From the NCBI RefSeq assembly GCF_020520425.1, contig NC_079492.1:139008361-139072360 (forward strand): a stretch of 64,000 bases of DNA, in the 5' to 3' direction. Positions 47,955 through 61,020 of the stretch are shown piece by piece; the first letter of the stretch is position 1; every line of letters starts with the position of its first letter. A program made the translations under genes and the position numbers. The notes under the pieces are model-generated. The model worked only from the letters and a program-made list of their open reading frames with translations, had not been told where the DNA came from and made no database searches. The stretch is from Spinacia oleracea (Eukaryota; Streptophyta; Magnoliopsida; Caryophyllales; Amaranthaceae).

Positions 47955-50900
47955 GCTGGGGCGACAGTCTAGGTAGGGCGATTAGCTGATTGATTATATA
48001 CTCAGCTCAGCCATTTATGGCTTGTTATAAAATCTTTTGGACATGTAATAAATAATCGAAAATTTTCACTTGATAATGAGGTGAGGGAAAGGGAAAGATG
48101 AATAAGAGAAAATGTCGGTGGACAGGCCATAGCCCATACTCCATAGCTTGTATTCTACGGAGTATCGAGTACATCACAATCTAAATAAATAAAATAAACT
48201 AGTTTTAGACCCGTGCAAAGTGGGATGCTTTCTGCTCTTCTATGTAGTTTCACTAACATGAAGTTGATAGTACGAGTACATAATATTTTCTCTTAGATCT
48301 CAAGTATTCATTTATCACAAAGATATACAAAAGATATTGACGTTGATGGTAATCGAAAGGTAAGTCTAAGGTACAACATTTCACAACTTTACCAAATAAA
48401 CAGAAACTTTTCAAATTTTGTAGATATTTTTTTTTTCTTTGATGGAAAATCTGAGATCTTTTAAGAATACAAAAAGTCGGTAACTTTTATGTTCTGATCA
48501 TAAGAATAAAAGTAGGTTTGTTTCATCTAAGACTTCATAAAAAATCTTCATCAATATACTCATCTTGAGTTTTAAAATTCAGACCTTAAACCCATCATTA
48601 ACAAATTCAAATCTTAGCATCACAAAAGCACAAACTTTTCCAATAAGTTCGTTACAATATCATCATTAGTGAGCCTCTAATTGCAGCTTGAAAACCTTAC
48701 ATTAATATTTTACCCTTTTATCACCATCAAGTCATCAACAGTAAGTCCAAAACCAAGAAGAGTAAAAAAGATTGTAAGAATATGACTTAAATGAAGCATC
48801 TTGCTGGATGTCAAAGAAGAAGCAGCTAGAAGCACACATGATAGTGACTTTCCATCAGTATCTCCAAAATATGATCCATATTCGTATATTATAAAATTAA
48901 ATTACCTATGATTAACTTAAAATTAAATTAATGTGAATTGATTTTAGATGAATTTGGGCAACCTAATCATGCTCTAAAACCTGGTTATGAATAATATATG
49001 TAAGAAATTGATCAAACTCTTCAACTCTTATCTCAGCGTTGACTATCCTCCTGTCACTGGTGAGCTCATTTGATTCTAGAGCTGGTAGCCATGGCATGCC
49101 CACGTAGGAAGTCATTGATAATTTGATAACGATTTAAAAATACAAAGGGTTAATTTTATTTTTATCGCAATCTCTTTATATTGCACACTACTATAGCAGA
49201 TTAGCAGTATAGCCAACTATCCACACTTGGTAAGACACTAGTTTGACCGTAATTATACGCATTACATATTACTCCGTACTAAAAACTTACCAAAATTGAT
49301 ATTTGAAAAATATACATTAAAACTAAACCAACAATGTATTACACAATACCATTTGAATTTTTATATATTAGTAAGAAAAAATGGTCAAAGTTAATGGATG
49401 GATAGTGCAAAAGTCAAATCGATGCAAATTGTGTTCAAGAACAGAGGGAGTATTATATAAGTTGTCATATATGTTTCATAAAAGTATACCGACATTTTGA
49501 CTTTAACTACGGAGTACATTTTTTACCAAAATATTAAAAAGTTAAAAAATTTACGTACAATGAGGAACGGAAGAAGTATTTCACTATAATACTATACTCA
49601 TGGAAGAGACGAGTCCGGGCGAGACGATGACATGAAGTTTGTATTATGATGGATAGTTCGAGGAAGGAGTCATGGAAGATGACATCAATTAACTAGTTAC
49701 ATCAATTTGGTTACCTTAAGAAATGAAACTCCTAATGCAATTTGACCCAAAGTGGAGTGTAATTGGGGTCCTTGATTTGTGCCCCCCACACTAAAAAATT
49801 TAAGTGTGGATCAAACTCATCCAAATGAATCATTATAAATTTGGAATTGGCGAAGTGGACATATATAAATTATAAAAGATCCTAAGTTCCTAACTACATC
49901 CATGATACATTGATATTACATAATCGCATCATTTGTGGTCCAATCTAGATGATAGCATCTAAACATAATTTGGCAAATGCTTATATATGGAGTATTTTTA
50001 GTGTAAAAAAAGTCATATATATACACGGCCGCGACCAGTACAAGTTGGTGGAGTTGGTGGAAAAATGCGAACAACACAAGTCACAAAGTTGAGCCACATC
50101 AGCTGCGAAGTGCTTGTAAGTGGCTCAAGAGTAGACCTACAATGCTGGACTGACTAACTTGTAGTAGGCGTTGGCTTAATATGGTCTCTTGACTCTCTTC
50201 TTTGTAAACGATATTCAATTTCATTTTTGAGTAGTTGCGTGTAACTCCTATGTGTTATGTCCCACAAAAGATAACAAAACTAGATTTTGGACTCGTGTTC
50301 GAAAACCAACCAATAATAGCTATTACTTGTAGTTGACAGCTTACGACAATTCCGACAGACAAAACTATATATAGAAGCTATCAAAAAGTTAGAAAGCTAA
50401 CAAGTACGCTAGCTTTGCCGAAGGGATCGTCCTATTAATTTCCCACAAGTATGGGTTAGGGTTACGTTGCTCGCATAGCTAACAATTACCATAAATCCAA
50501 GTGAAAATACAGAGTGATATTTCAACTTCACTTAAAAGATTTGATGGAATCAATTTGGAAAGACACGAGCATTTGGCATGAAGGACACATGCATGCCATT
50601 ATTGGTTTAATCATGTCTTTTTTTAAAATTAGGGAGCATCTTCATCTAATCACCTTCCATCCCCCGGAACTGTTATCGTAAGGCAAACACATGTCATGTC
50701 ATAGTACTAATACAAAGTTATGGCCGGATATTGTTACGTAAGCGCACCTGATAATTCAGAGCCTACTAGTCTCCGACTAATTCAAATTTAATTTGGGTTA
50801 AGCCTTAATTTGAGTAATGTTCTTCCAACAAATGTAGTAACATTCCCAAATATCCGACCTAAAACCTTAAATAGCTAAAATAACTCGCTTATCTACTCGT

Positions 50901-51529
50901 TGGTTATGGATGTGTTAAACTTGAACTACTAATCCTTAGGATCATTTTTAGTCGTCAAGAACAGTACGAGGACTCTACTTTGAATACCCAACTAATGTCA
51001 TTTACATGTACGTTACTCAAATTAATGAATTGGTCGTTAGATGCAACAAATCATAGCCCACCTTATTAGTTATTATATACCACATATAATTGATGTATAA
51101 CTTTTGTTAATATGATTAGTCTCTTCATATCTATTTTATATTAATAAAATTATATGTTCCAAAGACTTTCTTTTTGTGCCAAATACTTCCAAATTGACAC
51201 CGTGTTCACGATTTGACTTCAAAATCAATACATTTATTGATAAAATAATCCATAAATGAAATAAAATAAAATAAAATAAAATAAAATTGAGTGGTGACCT
51301 TTTTGTATTAACTTGAAGTCCAAGGAAATTGTGTAGAATTTTCCCCTCTTTAGCCTAGCTTGGTTGAATAATTCAAGGTCGTATCACATTATAAGTTCTC
51401 TCACTTTCTCATCTCTCTCTCTCTTACAATTTGTGGTTAAACAATACAATTCTTTCCTTTCATAGTCGTGATATCACTCTTAATTTCTTTCAATTTCTTA
51501 GTCAAACACATCTTTGCAGAAGCAACCCC
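47955..51529. other. Intergenic between MDAR and the HIPP gene
   Basis: No gene found in 3.5 kb. An ACTAGTTTTAGACCCGTGC end at about 48199, read on the minus strand, resembles a Helitron 3' terminus (TCTAAAACTAGT), but no matching 5' end was located. Short CTCCGTA/GGAGTA motifs at about 49272, 49445 and 49512 suggest decayed Stowaway pieces. ATAAA repeats lie at 51245-51285 and a CT-rich leader at 51405-51425. Confidence 0.4.
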
Positions 51530-53515
51530 ATGGAAATTAAGGTAATTAATACTCTAATATGCATGCTTAATTTAAGTTTATTGGATCATATAGTTGTGAT
51601 TTCTTATTATGTTGTTGTTATCAATGAACTCATCGAGTATATCTAATCGAGTTTTTCGTATAAAATAATGATCTCTTCCTCTATATATATACGTATACAT
51701 TTTAATGTTTATTTTGGGCAGTATATGAAGCTCAACCGGTAAGCTACCTTAGGAGCTAGCTAGGGGTATGTCGTATACTTGTACCACCCCGGTCCTAAAT
51801 ATGATAATTAAAGTCTTAGTCTAGACCGGCTATATATATTAGATGGCAAATGGTTGTTTTTAGAAAGAATTTCAATTCTTTCACGGGAATCAGCTTTGAG
51901 AAATGATGATTTCCTTGAAAGAACTGAAATTTTTTCTTGGAATTCTTCCAAATTAGATAGGTGGATTAGACTCAAAATAAAAACAAAGCGATTCTTACAT
52001 GGTGGTCTTGTGTCCAAGAGAAAAGGATGTGATCATAAAAAGAAAGCTTTTGGCTTGATTTACTAATTTGTTTGGATGAGTTACATGAAGAAATTTATGA
52101 ATATGATAGAATAAAAAAGCTCATATTTTTGTGGTTGATTGTGTAGAAAGTGGTGGTGAAGTTGAACATCCATGATGACAAGGACAAGCAAAAGGCCATG
52201 AAAGCAGTCTCTTCCCTAACAGGTTAGTTGGTGGTTCTCCCCTGCCTCTCTAACCCCTACTTCCCCGTATTTTTCAAGAAATAGTCATTTCAAACAATAA
52301 ATATAGGCGGTTATCGGTTAGTAATTACTTGTTCCTATAGCATGTGGGTACTAGCTACGCACCGGGCGGAGCCACGATTCTTAAATCAGGATGTCGGCAT
52401 ATTAATAAAATAGTTATCTATCTGTATAAATTTCCTTTTTCTAATAAATACAAGGTATATATGTTTTTTTAAAAGAAAATTGAGTGGTCGGACCCTTATC
52501 TCATACTGGCGCCACCACTGTAACTACGTAACTTGTATGAAAAAGGATATCGGAAAATGAGTTAGTTGTGCACTGCCTTAGACTTCAAAAACTGAACAAC
52601 GATATGATCACCTAGGACTGAACAATGATGAATGATCATTAATTAAGTACTAGGTGATCCGTGTCTAGTTTTTGTGTAAAAACTACTTGATCAATGATTG
52701 TTGTTTAGTTTTGTGTAAAGCCACTTGATCCATGATCGTTGTTTAGTTTTTGTGTAGTTTCTGTGTAAAGCCACTTGATCAATGATCGTTGTTTAGTTTT
52801 TGTGTAGTTTCTGGGTAAAAAGGTCATTTTGTTTAAAAAAAAGTCAAGATGATTACTTGGTTATGATAAAATGGTGATCGTTACAAGCTATATCCCAACA
52901 CGAGGCATTTATTTAATTTTTTTGAATTAATAACGGTTTGAAGATTAATATATTATATAGTACGAGTACCAAATATGATTGGTAGGGATAGGAAGAGAAT
53001 ATTTGGTATTTGTGCTACTATGATTCCATGTCCTGATTTGATATAATAGTACAATCAATAAGTTGTTGATTTATTCAAATATACCTTTTTCCTAGTGACC
53101 AACAAAACAGAGGAAAACAGAGCAAAGCGATGCTAATTGAACAGAATTTTGGTGTTTAATGAATGCAGGGATTAATTTAGTGGAAGTGGACATGAAGGAA
53201 AGTAAAATGACAGTAATAGGAGAAGTAGATCCAGTTGACGTGGTCAGCAAGTTAAAGAAGCAATGGAATGCACAGATTGTTACAGTGGGGCCACCACCAA
53301 AGAAGGAAGAGAAAAAAGATGAAAAAAAAGAAGAAAAAAAGGATGAAAAAAAGGATGAAAAAAAAGATGAGAAAAAAGATGAGAAAAAAGAAAAGGAAGA
53401 ACAAGAGAAACAAATTGCTGAGCTTCATAGGCTATACAGGGCATATCATCCCCCAATGTACTATTCTTACCAAACCATAGATGAATCCCCTAATAATAAT
53501 TGTGTTATTTGTTAA
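51530..53515 (+). CDS. Heavy-metal-associated isoprenylated-type protein (HIPP/HMA domain), three exons
   Basis: Exons 51530-51541 (codes only MEIK), 52147-52222 and 53169-53515, all GT-AG. Total 435 nt, 144 residues. The tiny first exon and the intron after SLTG match the usual gene structure of plant HMA-domain proteins (MxxK, then [18 protein letters not shown]). One HMA fold spans residues 4-70 (betas [23 protein letters not shown]). The usual metal site CxxC is absent: the loop reads NIHDDKDKQ, as in the subgroup related to rice Pi21. Residues about 77-108 form a Lys/Glu/Asp-rich repeat (DEKK units). The protein ends CVIC, a CaaX-type box for isoprenylation and membrane attachment. Family roles include metal handling and being targets of pathogen effectors; the role here is inferred only from family. 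Confidence 0.88.
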
Positions 53516-54994
53516 TCAACAAGATTCGAACACGAAACCTCCATAAGTTGTATACGAGGAGGACACGAGAAGATTGATCAGATCGAATGTTGTTTTGGTT
53601 GTCACATGATGTATTTATGTACAATATTATAGATAAATTACTAGGTTGCCATTTAAGGTAGAGCGTACGTATAAGAGTAATAAACTCTTGACATTGAGTT
53701 GCTTCTCCTTTTGAAATGTAACCGCATTACATGAAGAAACATATTTTCTAAAACAACTTATTATGTTTGGAATTATGTCGAATATGTACATTTGAGTGAT
53801 TAATTAATCCTACGGTTCATTAGCAAAATGTTTGACCTGCGTTTTCCTTAGATGAACTAGTCTTATATGCACGTGGTCTTAATTCTCCTTTTAATTAACT
53901 ACGCAACTGCCAATTTGCCATTAGTCCAACGTAATTCTTACATTTCACCTACTTTTTTGTGAATTATAATTTGTTGTTTCCCGGGAAAAATGAGACGGAA
54001 AGACAATCTTATTTGTTGACTTATAAGATGTCATCTCGCCAAAAATTAAAAAATTTGGTCTTAATTAAATAGGAGAAAGTGTACGTATATGTCTAAAGAG
54101 AATGTGGGTGTTGGATTTAGCGACCCTGAAGTTCCTTTAATAATTCACTTTTTAAGAAGCAATGGTGGAGATTTGGTGTCTAATCCTAACTCCTTTCTAG
54201 TAACAATTTGAAAGGTAAATACTTTTTCCGATCGGCCTTCTACAAGCTAAAATCAACAAATGCGACCTGCACATGGATGTCGATCTTATCGACGAGGGAC
54301 ATGTTTGCTAAATGGTTGGATATATTTGGTGATGTGTAGTGGGATCACAATGAGATTCTTCAAAGGTAAATTGTTGTTACTAGTAATATTAGCAGTTGTT
54401 TGCCCTCTAACCCTCATTTCTTCCACTTAGGATTGTGTAGACCATACGGTTGCATAGTGAAGAACAAGCGGTCAAGTAACTTGGAGAGAAGCGGAATCGG
54501 CCAATGTGATAAAAAAAATGCCAAAATTGATGTCATTAGAAAGGTGAATACGACAGGGAGTACGTAATTAGCCTAATTTCCTTACTTTGGTGCCGTACCA
54601 ATAATGGTAAATTTGATGAAAAAGGAAAATGAGTAGAATTTAGGAAAACGGGGAGAGTACTAATTTCTCTCTAAATTTCACAAAGATATTACTCTTATTA
54701 GTGCGGATATAAAGTAATATAAAAATGAATCCATGGCAAATTCCGTGTAATACTCCAGTAATAATCACAATTTTTTATTTTATTGTATGTGTGAACATAC
54801 AATAATTATGGTAATAAATCATTATTTGAATTGTAAAATCAAACGTGTTTACACTTATCCTTGTAACTTGATAAAATGATCTGCATTATAAATTCACGTT
54901 GAAACTTATACTCAGTGTATATAATCCTTAAAATTTCTCTTCCAAAACACAGGTTTTCTCGTGCATTATAATTAAGAAGAAAAGGAATAAAAAA
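53516..54994. other. Intergenic, AT-rich, nothing recognised
   Basis: The start should include the HIPP 3' UTR. No supported gene or intact transposon. Confidence 0.45.
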
Positions 54995-55417
54995 ATGGCC
55001 AACAAAACCTCATATAGTTCTCTCAATTTTGCAGTAACCTCAGAAAGTCAAGACCAACAACATGGTCAACCAAATCCCTCTCAGGATGAAACCCTCATTT
55101 GGAATCGGCTTATTCCGCAACCGCATGTTGACTCTTCTTCGAAGTACCATTTTCTGACGATGAACCATCATTTGGAATCGGCTGATTTAACCAATAGGAG
55201 GGAGACAGGTGTAAGGTCGAACACATACGTTAATGGGTCCCTCAAAAGTTTTATGTCAATTACTATAGCTTGTGGGGGAATAATACGTACAGGGGTGGTG
55301 GTAGGTAAACTAAAGTCTGTTTCTAATGTGTTGATTACTGTGTCAAGTTTTGTGAATTATGAATTTCATAAACTTATCCGTCAAACTCCTGATCACCAAA
55401 AGACGACCATAAACTAG
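54995..55417 (+). CDS. Unrecognised 140-residue reading frame
   Basis: An ATG in good context (AAAAAATGGCC) opens 140 codons with no intron needed. The protein starts MANKTSYSSLNFAVTSES, has a Gln/Pro-rich polar first third, then a mildly hydrophobic stretch around SFMSITIACGGIIRTGVVVG, and ends basic. I recognise no family or motif. A TATATAA at about 54919 could be a TATA box. It may be a small host gene, a gene fragment or chance. Transcript evidence would settle it. Confidence 0.3.
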   Translation: MANKTSYSSLNFAVTSESQDQQHGQPNPSQDETLIWNRLIPQPHVDSSSKYHFLTMNHHLESADLTNRRETGVRSNTYVNGSLKSFMSITIACGGIIRTGVVVGKLKSVSNVLITVSSFVNYEFHKLIRQTPDHQKTTIN

Positions 55418-55499
55418 TGATGGTGTTCAAGTATTGGAGGTATCGGTTCTAGTCCAAACCCGTCATCTAAAGGAGAAGGATACATGGTAAAAAAAAAAA

Positions 55500-55767
55500 A
55501 ATTAGATCTAAATTTGAGAGGTCAAAATGAGAATTCATTTTTATGATTTCAAGGACAAAAGTGAAAGGATCTCATAGCGCGGATCTATGTTTCTTTTATA
55601 AAATAAAATATTAATGTACGTTTTATTATTAGCTTTGGTGCAAATAATAATAATAATAAATTATAATAATAATAAATGATGATAACAATAGCGCGTATCT
55701 GTGTTTCTTTTATAAAATAAAAATATTAATGTACCTTTTTATTATTAGCTTTGGTTACTAGCTTGCA

Positions 55768-55809
<42 letters not shown>

Positions 55810-55891
55810 GGATGATAACAATAGCGCTGATCTATATTTTCTTTTATAAAATAAAAATAATAATGTACTTTTTATTATTAGCTTTGTTACA

Positions 55892-55944
<53 letters not shown>
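55500..55944 (+). repeat. Compound repeat: three ~115-bp units each ending in an (AAT)n run
   Basis: Units start GCGCGGATCTATG (55577), GCGCGTATCTGTG (55691) and GCGCTGATCTAT (55824). Each contains TTTCTTTTATAAAATAAAA, TAATGTAC and TTTTATTATTAGCTTTG, then an AAT run that grows from left to right, to about 15 triplets in the last unit. Confidence 0.88.
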
Positions 55945-55945
<1 letters not shown>

Positions 55946-56477
55946 GGGATGAATTAGTTAGTACTAAGCTAGCCCCTTCTAGAAGTTTATATAGGTAACC
56001 GTAAGACTTTACTTTGTTGTTTGGCTATGTTTTCAATAGGTACCACAAGCTAGAAAATATGAGAAGTTACAACAATAAGTAAGTGGTCTTATATTCACGC
56101 GATACATGGGAACATATATAAGAAAGAAAAATAACATTATGTAGAAAAAATTATTAGCAAGGTTTATCTAAAGAAAAGTAGACATCAAAATAATTAGGGG
56201 ATGAGTTTTATTATGTTTATTTGATTGAATATTTTTTTTAAAAAAAATAATTTAAAATATGATTTTTTATTTTATTTATTTTTGGTAGAGAGACCTTGAA
56301 AAAAATTAAAATATGATTTATTTATGACAATATCAAAATGTGGCATAATAAAATACTCCACTTGTTTTATAAAAAAAAATACTCCACTTGTAAGGAAAAG
56401 GTAAATCACAACAAATAATTAATTTTTTTTCTTAAAAAATATTATTTAATAGGGAATTGTCCATTGATTCCACAATA

Positions 56478-59400
56478 ACTTGGTCCTTCCTATGGACTTT
56501 GTTGTGACTAATGCAGATTGCACGAAGTGGAGGCTCACTGGAGTATATGGTCACCCTGAGGAGGAGATGAAAGTGCACACTTGGAGCCTGATGGAACAAC
56601 TAAAAGGGGATTGCTTTCTCCCATGGTTGTGTTTTGGTGACTTCAATTGCATATTGGCTCATAATGAAAAACAAGGGGGCGGCCCAAAAAAACAGCATGA
56701 AATCAATGGCTTCCGAAGCGCCGTTGACCACTGCCATCTTCGTGACATAAGGTACGAAGGCTACCCCTTTACATGGAGCAACAATAGAGTGGGTGATGAC
56801 AATGTACAGGAGAGATTGGACCGTTTTATGGCCTCGGACGAGTGGTGCTCACTTTTCCCGTGCACAATGGTGGAACATCTCCCACGTAGAAGATCTGATC
56901 ATGTCCCTATCAAGGTTGTTATCCAGAAACAACTCCAAGTGGGTGATCGGGACAAGAAAAGAAGACGAGCCTTCCGTTTTGAGAAAGAGTGGTTAAGAGA
57001 TGAAGGCTGTGGAGAAACGGTGATGGAAGCATGGAATGAGTGGCCACAAGGAAATGTCAAACAAAAGTTGGAATGGTGTGCGAACAGGTTGAGAGGATGG
57101 AGCTCCAAGAGGGCTAATGATTTTACAAAGGAAATAAAAAAGAGGAGAGAACATGTCAGGTACCTTATGACTCTTCCCGCAACGGCAGAAACTATTGCGG
57201 AGATTCATTCGGTAGATGCAGAGGTGGATGAGTTGGAAAGAAGAGAGGAAATTTATTGGGCTCAAAGAAGCAGACAAGATTGGCTCAAGGAGGGGGACAA
57301 AAACACAGCTTTCTTTCATAGAAAAGCCGACCAACGTCGACAAAGGAACACAATCAAAGGTGTTTTTGATGATGGAGGGATTTGGAGGGAAGTTGAGGAG
57401 GAAGCGGAAGCAGTTTTTGTCTCTTACTTTCAATCACTTTTTTCTACCAATAACAGTACTGATGAGGAGATGGCACAGGTCTTTGATGTTGTACAAGCGC
57501 GTGTGACGGACGACATGAACACGATGCTCACAGCAGCCTACACGAGGGATGAGGTAACTAAGGCTCTCAAACAAATGCACCCCTTGAAGGCTCCCGGGCC
57601 TGATGGAATGCCGGCATTGTTCTATAAGAAGTTCTGGCATGTCATAGGTGAAGAGGTAATACAACACATCCTCAACATTCTCAATAATGATGCCCCTAAT
57701 CACACTAATATTGTGCTCATTCCGAAGAAAAATACTTGTGAGTCTACTAAAGATTATCGTCCCATTAGTTTATGTAACGTCCTTTACAAACTAGTGTCGA
57801 AGATAATCTCTAATAGACTAAAGAGTGTGTTACCATTGGTTATCAGTGAAGCCCAAAGTGCCTTCGTCCCTGGAAGGTTGATTACGGATAATGTTTTGGT
57901 TGCCTATGAACTATTTCACTATCTCCGTAAGAAAAAGAAGGGGGTCACGGGTCACGGGTCACATGGCCATGAAGCTTGATATGAGTAAGGCGTACGACCG
58001 GGTGGAGTGGAGGTTTGTGGAAGGTATGATGCTGAAATTGGGGTTTGCGAGGAGTATGATTGATCTTGTTATGAAATGCATTACGTCTGTATCTTATTCG
58101 ATTCTCTATAATGGCTTCCCATCAAAGAAATTTAAGCCAAGTAGGGGGCTCCGTCAAGGGGATCCCATCTCCCCTTTCCTGTTCCTTATCTGTGCCGAAG
58201 GTCTCTCATCACTCTTGAAGGCGGCAGAATTGAAGAAAGCCGTCCATGGGGTTCGAATCAGTAGAAATGTGGTCCCAATTTCTCACTTATTCTTCGCGGA
58301 TGACACGCTGCTGTTCACTCGTGCCAATGAAACAGAAGCAGAGGCGGTAATGGATATTCTAATGCTCTATGAGGTGGCATCTGGGCAAAAAATTAACTTG
58401 GAAAAATCGGAGGTCTCTTTCAGCCAAAATGTTAGTGCTAATATGCAGGAAATGCTTCTATCGAAGTTGAATTTTAAGGCCGTGCTAGAGCACGAAAAAT
58501 ACCTTGGTCTGCCTACATACGTAGGTAGGTCCAAAAAGGTTGTTTTCCAGGTTATTCTTGATCGGGTGTGGAAGAAAGTGAAGGGGTGGAAGGAGAGATA
58601 TCTATCAAGAGCGGGAAGAGAAGTGTTGCTTAAATCGGTAGCCCAAGCTATACCCACTTATGCTATGCAATGTTTCAAACTCCCGGAGGGGTTGTTAAAC
58701 AATTTGAACTCCATATGCCGTAACTTTTGGTGGGGGCAACGGGAAAGTGAACATAAGTTGGCACTCATTAGTTGGGAAAAAATGTGCAGGTCCAAAGATG
58801 CTGGAGGAATTGGTCTTAGGGACCTTAGTGCTTTCAACAATGCGTTACTAGCTAAACAATGTTGGAGACTAGTAACTAACCCTAATTCCTTTGCTTCGTC
58901 GGTTCTTAAGGGGAAGTATTTTCCTCGCACAACACTCTGGGATGCAAAAGTCCCGCCTAATGCAAGCTACACTTGGAGATCGATTCTCTCAGCGCGCGAT
59001 CTCTTATGGCATGGGTCGAAATGGGTGATAGGTGATGGGAGGTCTGTACGTTTCTGGAAGGATAAATGGCTCACAGGGATTCCTGGTGGAAGAATTTACT
59101 CCCAGCCTAGATGCAGTGAGCAAGGAGAGGGCATGGTACATGAGTGGAGAAAGATGGATGAGAGTGGATGGAAGGAAAGTGAACTTGAAGCAATCTTAAC
59201 TATGGAAGAACTTGATGCAGTGAAGCGGGTTTATGTTGCGAATGCAAACCAACCTGATTTCTTGGCCTGGGACTACACCAAAAACGGCGAGTTCACTGTG
59301 AGGAGCGCTTACCATTTAGAGATGCAGAGAAGACATGGCGAGATTGGATGCTCCAGACCAGATCCGAAGGCTAACCTGTGGAAGATGATCTGGAAAGCAA

Positions 59401-60384
59401 AGGTTCCACAAAGAGTGAAGAACCTAGTATGGAGGGCGGTTAACAATGGGCTGCCCACTATGAGCACACTGGCAAGGAGGGGGCTGAAGGTCGATCCGAG
59501 ATGCCCACAGTGTGGTGAGGCTATGGAAACAACGACCCACATGGCTACTCAATGTAGTGAGAGTAAGTTGCTTTGGCTCCTCTCCCCTGCACGAACGGTG
59601 ATGGTAGAACCCATGGGTTCCTTTGCTGAGTGGTGTTTTGAAATGATTAAGAAATGCAGGATCGCACGTATGTGGGAAATTGTGATGATGCTAATTTGGC
59701 AAGCCTGGAACGTGAGAAACATGTGGACTTTTGAGAAGAAAAAAATGAATCCCCTACGAGCCTGTAACAAAAGCATGTTGCTGTTAGGCGAGTTCGAAGC
59801 AGCCATGGAGCGTGATCATCCTCCTGCGGATACCCCTGCGGATGGAGTTGATAGATGGCAACCCCCAAGAAGCTCCCTATACAGGCTAAATACTGACGCT
59901 GCGGTGGGAGAGGAAAGAATAGGCCTAGGCATGGTGGTGCGAGATGGTGTAGGGGATGTCATGATGACTGCAGGAATGAGTATCAACATACAATGCAGTG
60001 CTCTGAGAGCCGAGGCAGAAGCGGTTCAGTTTGGCTTGATATACTCATTTGATGCAGGCCTGCGACAGTTGGAGGTTGAGTCTGATTGCTCCCCGTTAGT
60101 GCAGCTGCTCAATAGGGAAAGGAAGGAACGCTCTACTACTCAAGTACTAGTCGAAGATATCCTAGCTTTGGCGTGTAAATTTGATTTTTGTGCTTTCCAT
60201 TTTGCTAAAAGATCTTGTAATAAGGTGGCACATTCAATTGCCAAGTGCTCTCTCCCCTTAGATGAGACCTTGGTTTGGATGGAAGATCACCCAACTGAAG
60301 TTCTTCCCCTTGTTATAGCTGACAAGGGTATCCCCATTGAATGAATTTTGATATCTTTCCCGTCAAAAAAAAAAAAAAAAAAAA
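56478..60384 (+). mobile_element. 5'-truncated L1-type LINE with RNase H and poly-A tail
   Basis: The element encodes, in order, the second half of an APE-type endonuclease, reverse transcriptase, a zinc-binding RT domain and RNase H. It ends in a 20-A tail at 60365-60384. The first half of the endonuclease and all of ORF1 are missing, as expected after incomplete reverse transcription. The exact 5' junction (placed near the start of similarity) and the target duplication could not be fixed. The coding region is largely intact apart from one frameshift. Confidence 0.92.
56480..60344 (+). pseudogene. LINE ORF2: endonuclease part, reverse transcriptase, zf-RVT, RNase H, one frameshift
   Basis: The first frame (to 57979) has the endonuclease motifs GDFNCIL and RRSDHVPI, then RT block KAPGPDGMPALFYKKFW, DYRPISLCNVLYK and [13 protein letters not shown]. 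It breaks at about 57942-57962, where GGGTCAC is present three times in tandem. The second frame carries on: [26 protein letters not shown], the catalytic [11 protein letters not shown] at about 58285, then a zinc domain [19 protein letters not shown] at about 59500, and RNase H with [20 protein letters not shown] and NKVAHS, ending at 60344. ORF2 nicks DNA and primes reverse transcription from the nick. The copy lacks the endonuclease N-terminus, so it is inactive even without the shift. Confidence 0.92.
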
Positions 60385-61020
60385 TGTTCGATAGTATGTA
60401 TTTCTTTTTTAATCGTAAAACAGTTAATTTCTATATAAAATTTAACATTTATTTAACTTTACAAAATTTTGGCATGTAATAAAGAGTTCATATTTCCGCA
60501 TAGGTAATTACCTATTCAAAATCAATATGGTATGTCAATACCATATTGATTTAACTTTCATTTCTTTTTATTTTTGACTTTTTGCAGGTTGTGAATAAGT
60601 ATTTGATTGATATTCCTTTTATGCCATTTTATAACTAATATTAATATAGTTTGTAACTAGGGGCGTTTTAGACTATTGCACAGGGAAACACCAAAATGTC
60701 AATTACGATAATAAACGCTGGAGCTTTCTTATAGAATAAAGATTTTTGTCACCATTCTAAAGCGAAATATAAAATTCAAGTAATGTCTAAATATTTAATA
60801 TAAATAAAGTTTGGGCTTGGTTTGTCTAGTTTGGGCTTGGTTTATCTTATAGTTTGGGCTTTAACTTCTATTTAAAAAGTAAGTTTAAAACGTTTAGGAT
60901 TTGGGATTGTATATTATTTTATCGGGTTTCAATTTCAGGTTACAAGTACTCAATATTGAAACCGGGGTTGACAAGGTACTCGACAAACTCCTTTTTCCCA
61001 AATAAATTGTGAATCGAACT
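60385..61020. other. Short intergenic spacer between LINE and gypsy element
   Basis: AT-rich. GTTTGGGCTTGGTTT occurs twice with a partial third copy (60810-60860). A perfect 14-bp inverted repeat lies at 60520-60551. No gene. Confidence 0.5.

Noticed and set aside
48199-48230. Second Helitron 3' end
   Set aside because: The ACTAGTTTTAGACCCGTGC terminus is suggestive, but no matching 5' end or convincing hairpin was found, so it is mentioned only as part of the intergenic entry.
57216-57506. Extra frames inside the LINE
   Set aside because: They are out-of-frame shadows of ORF2.
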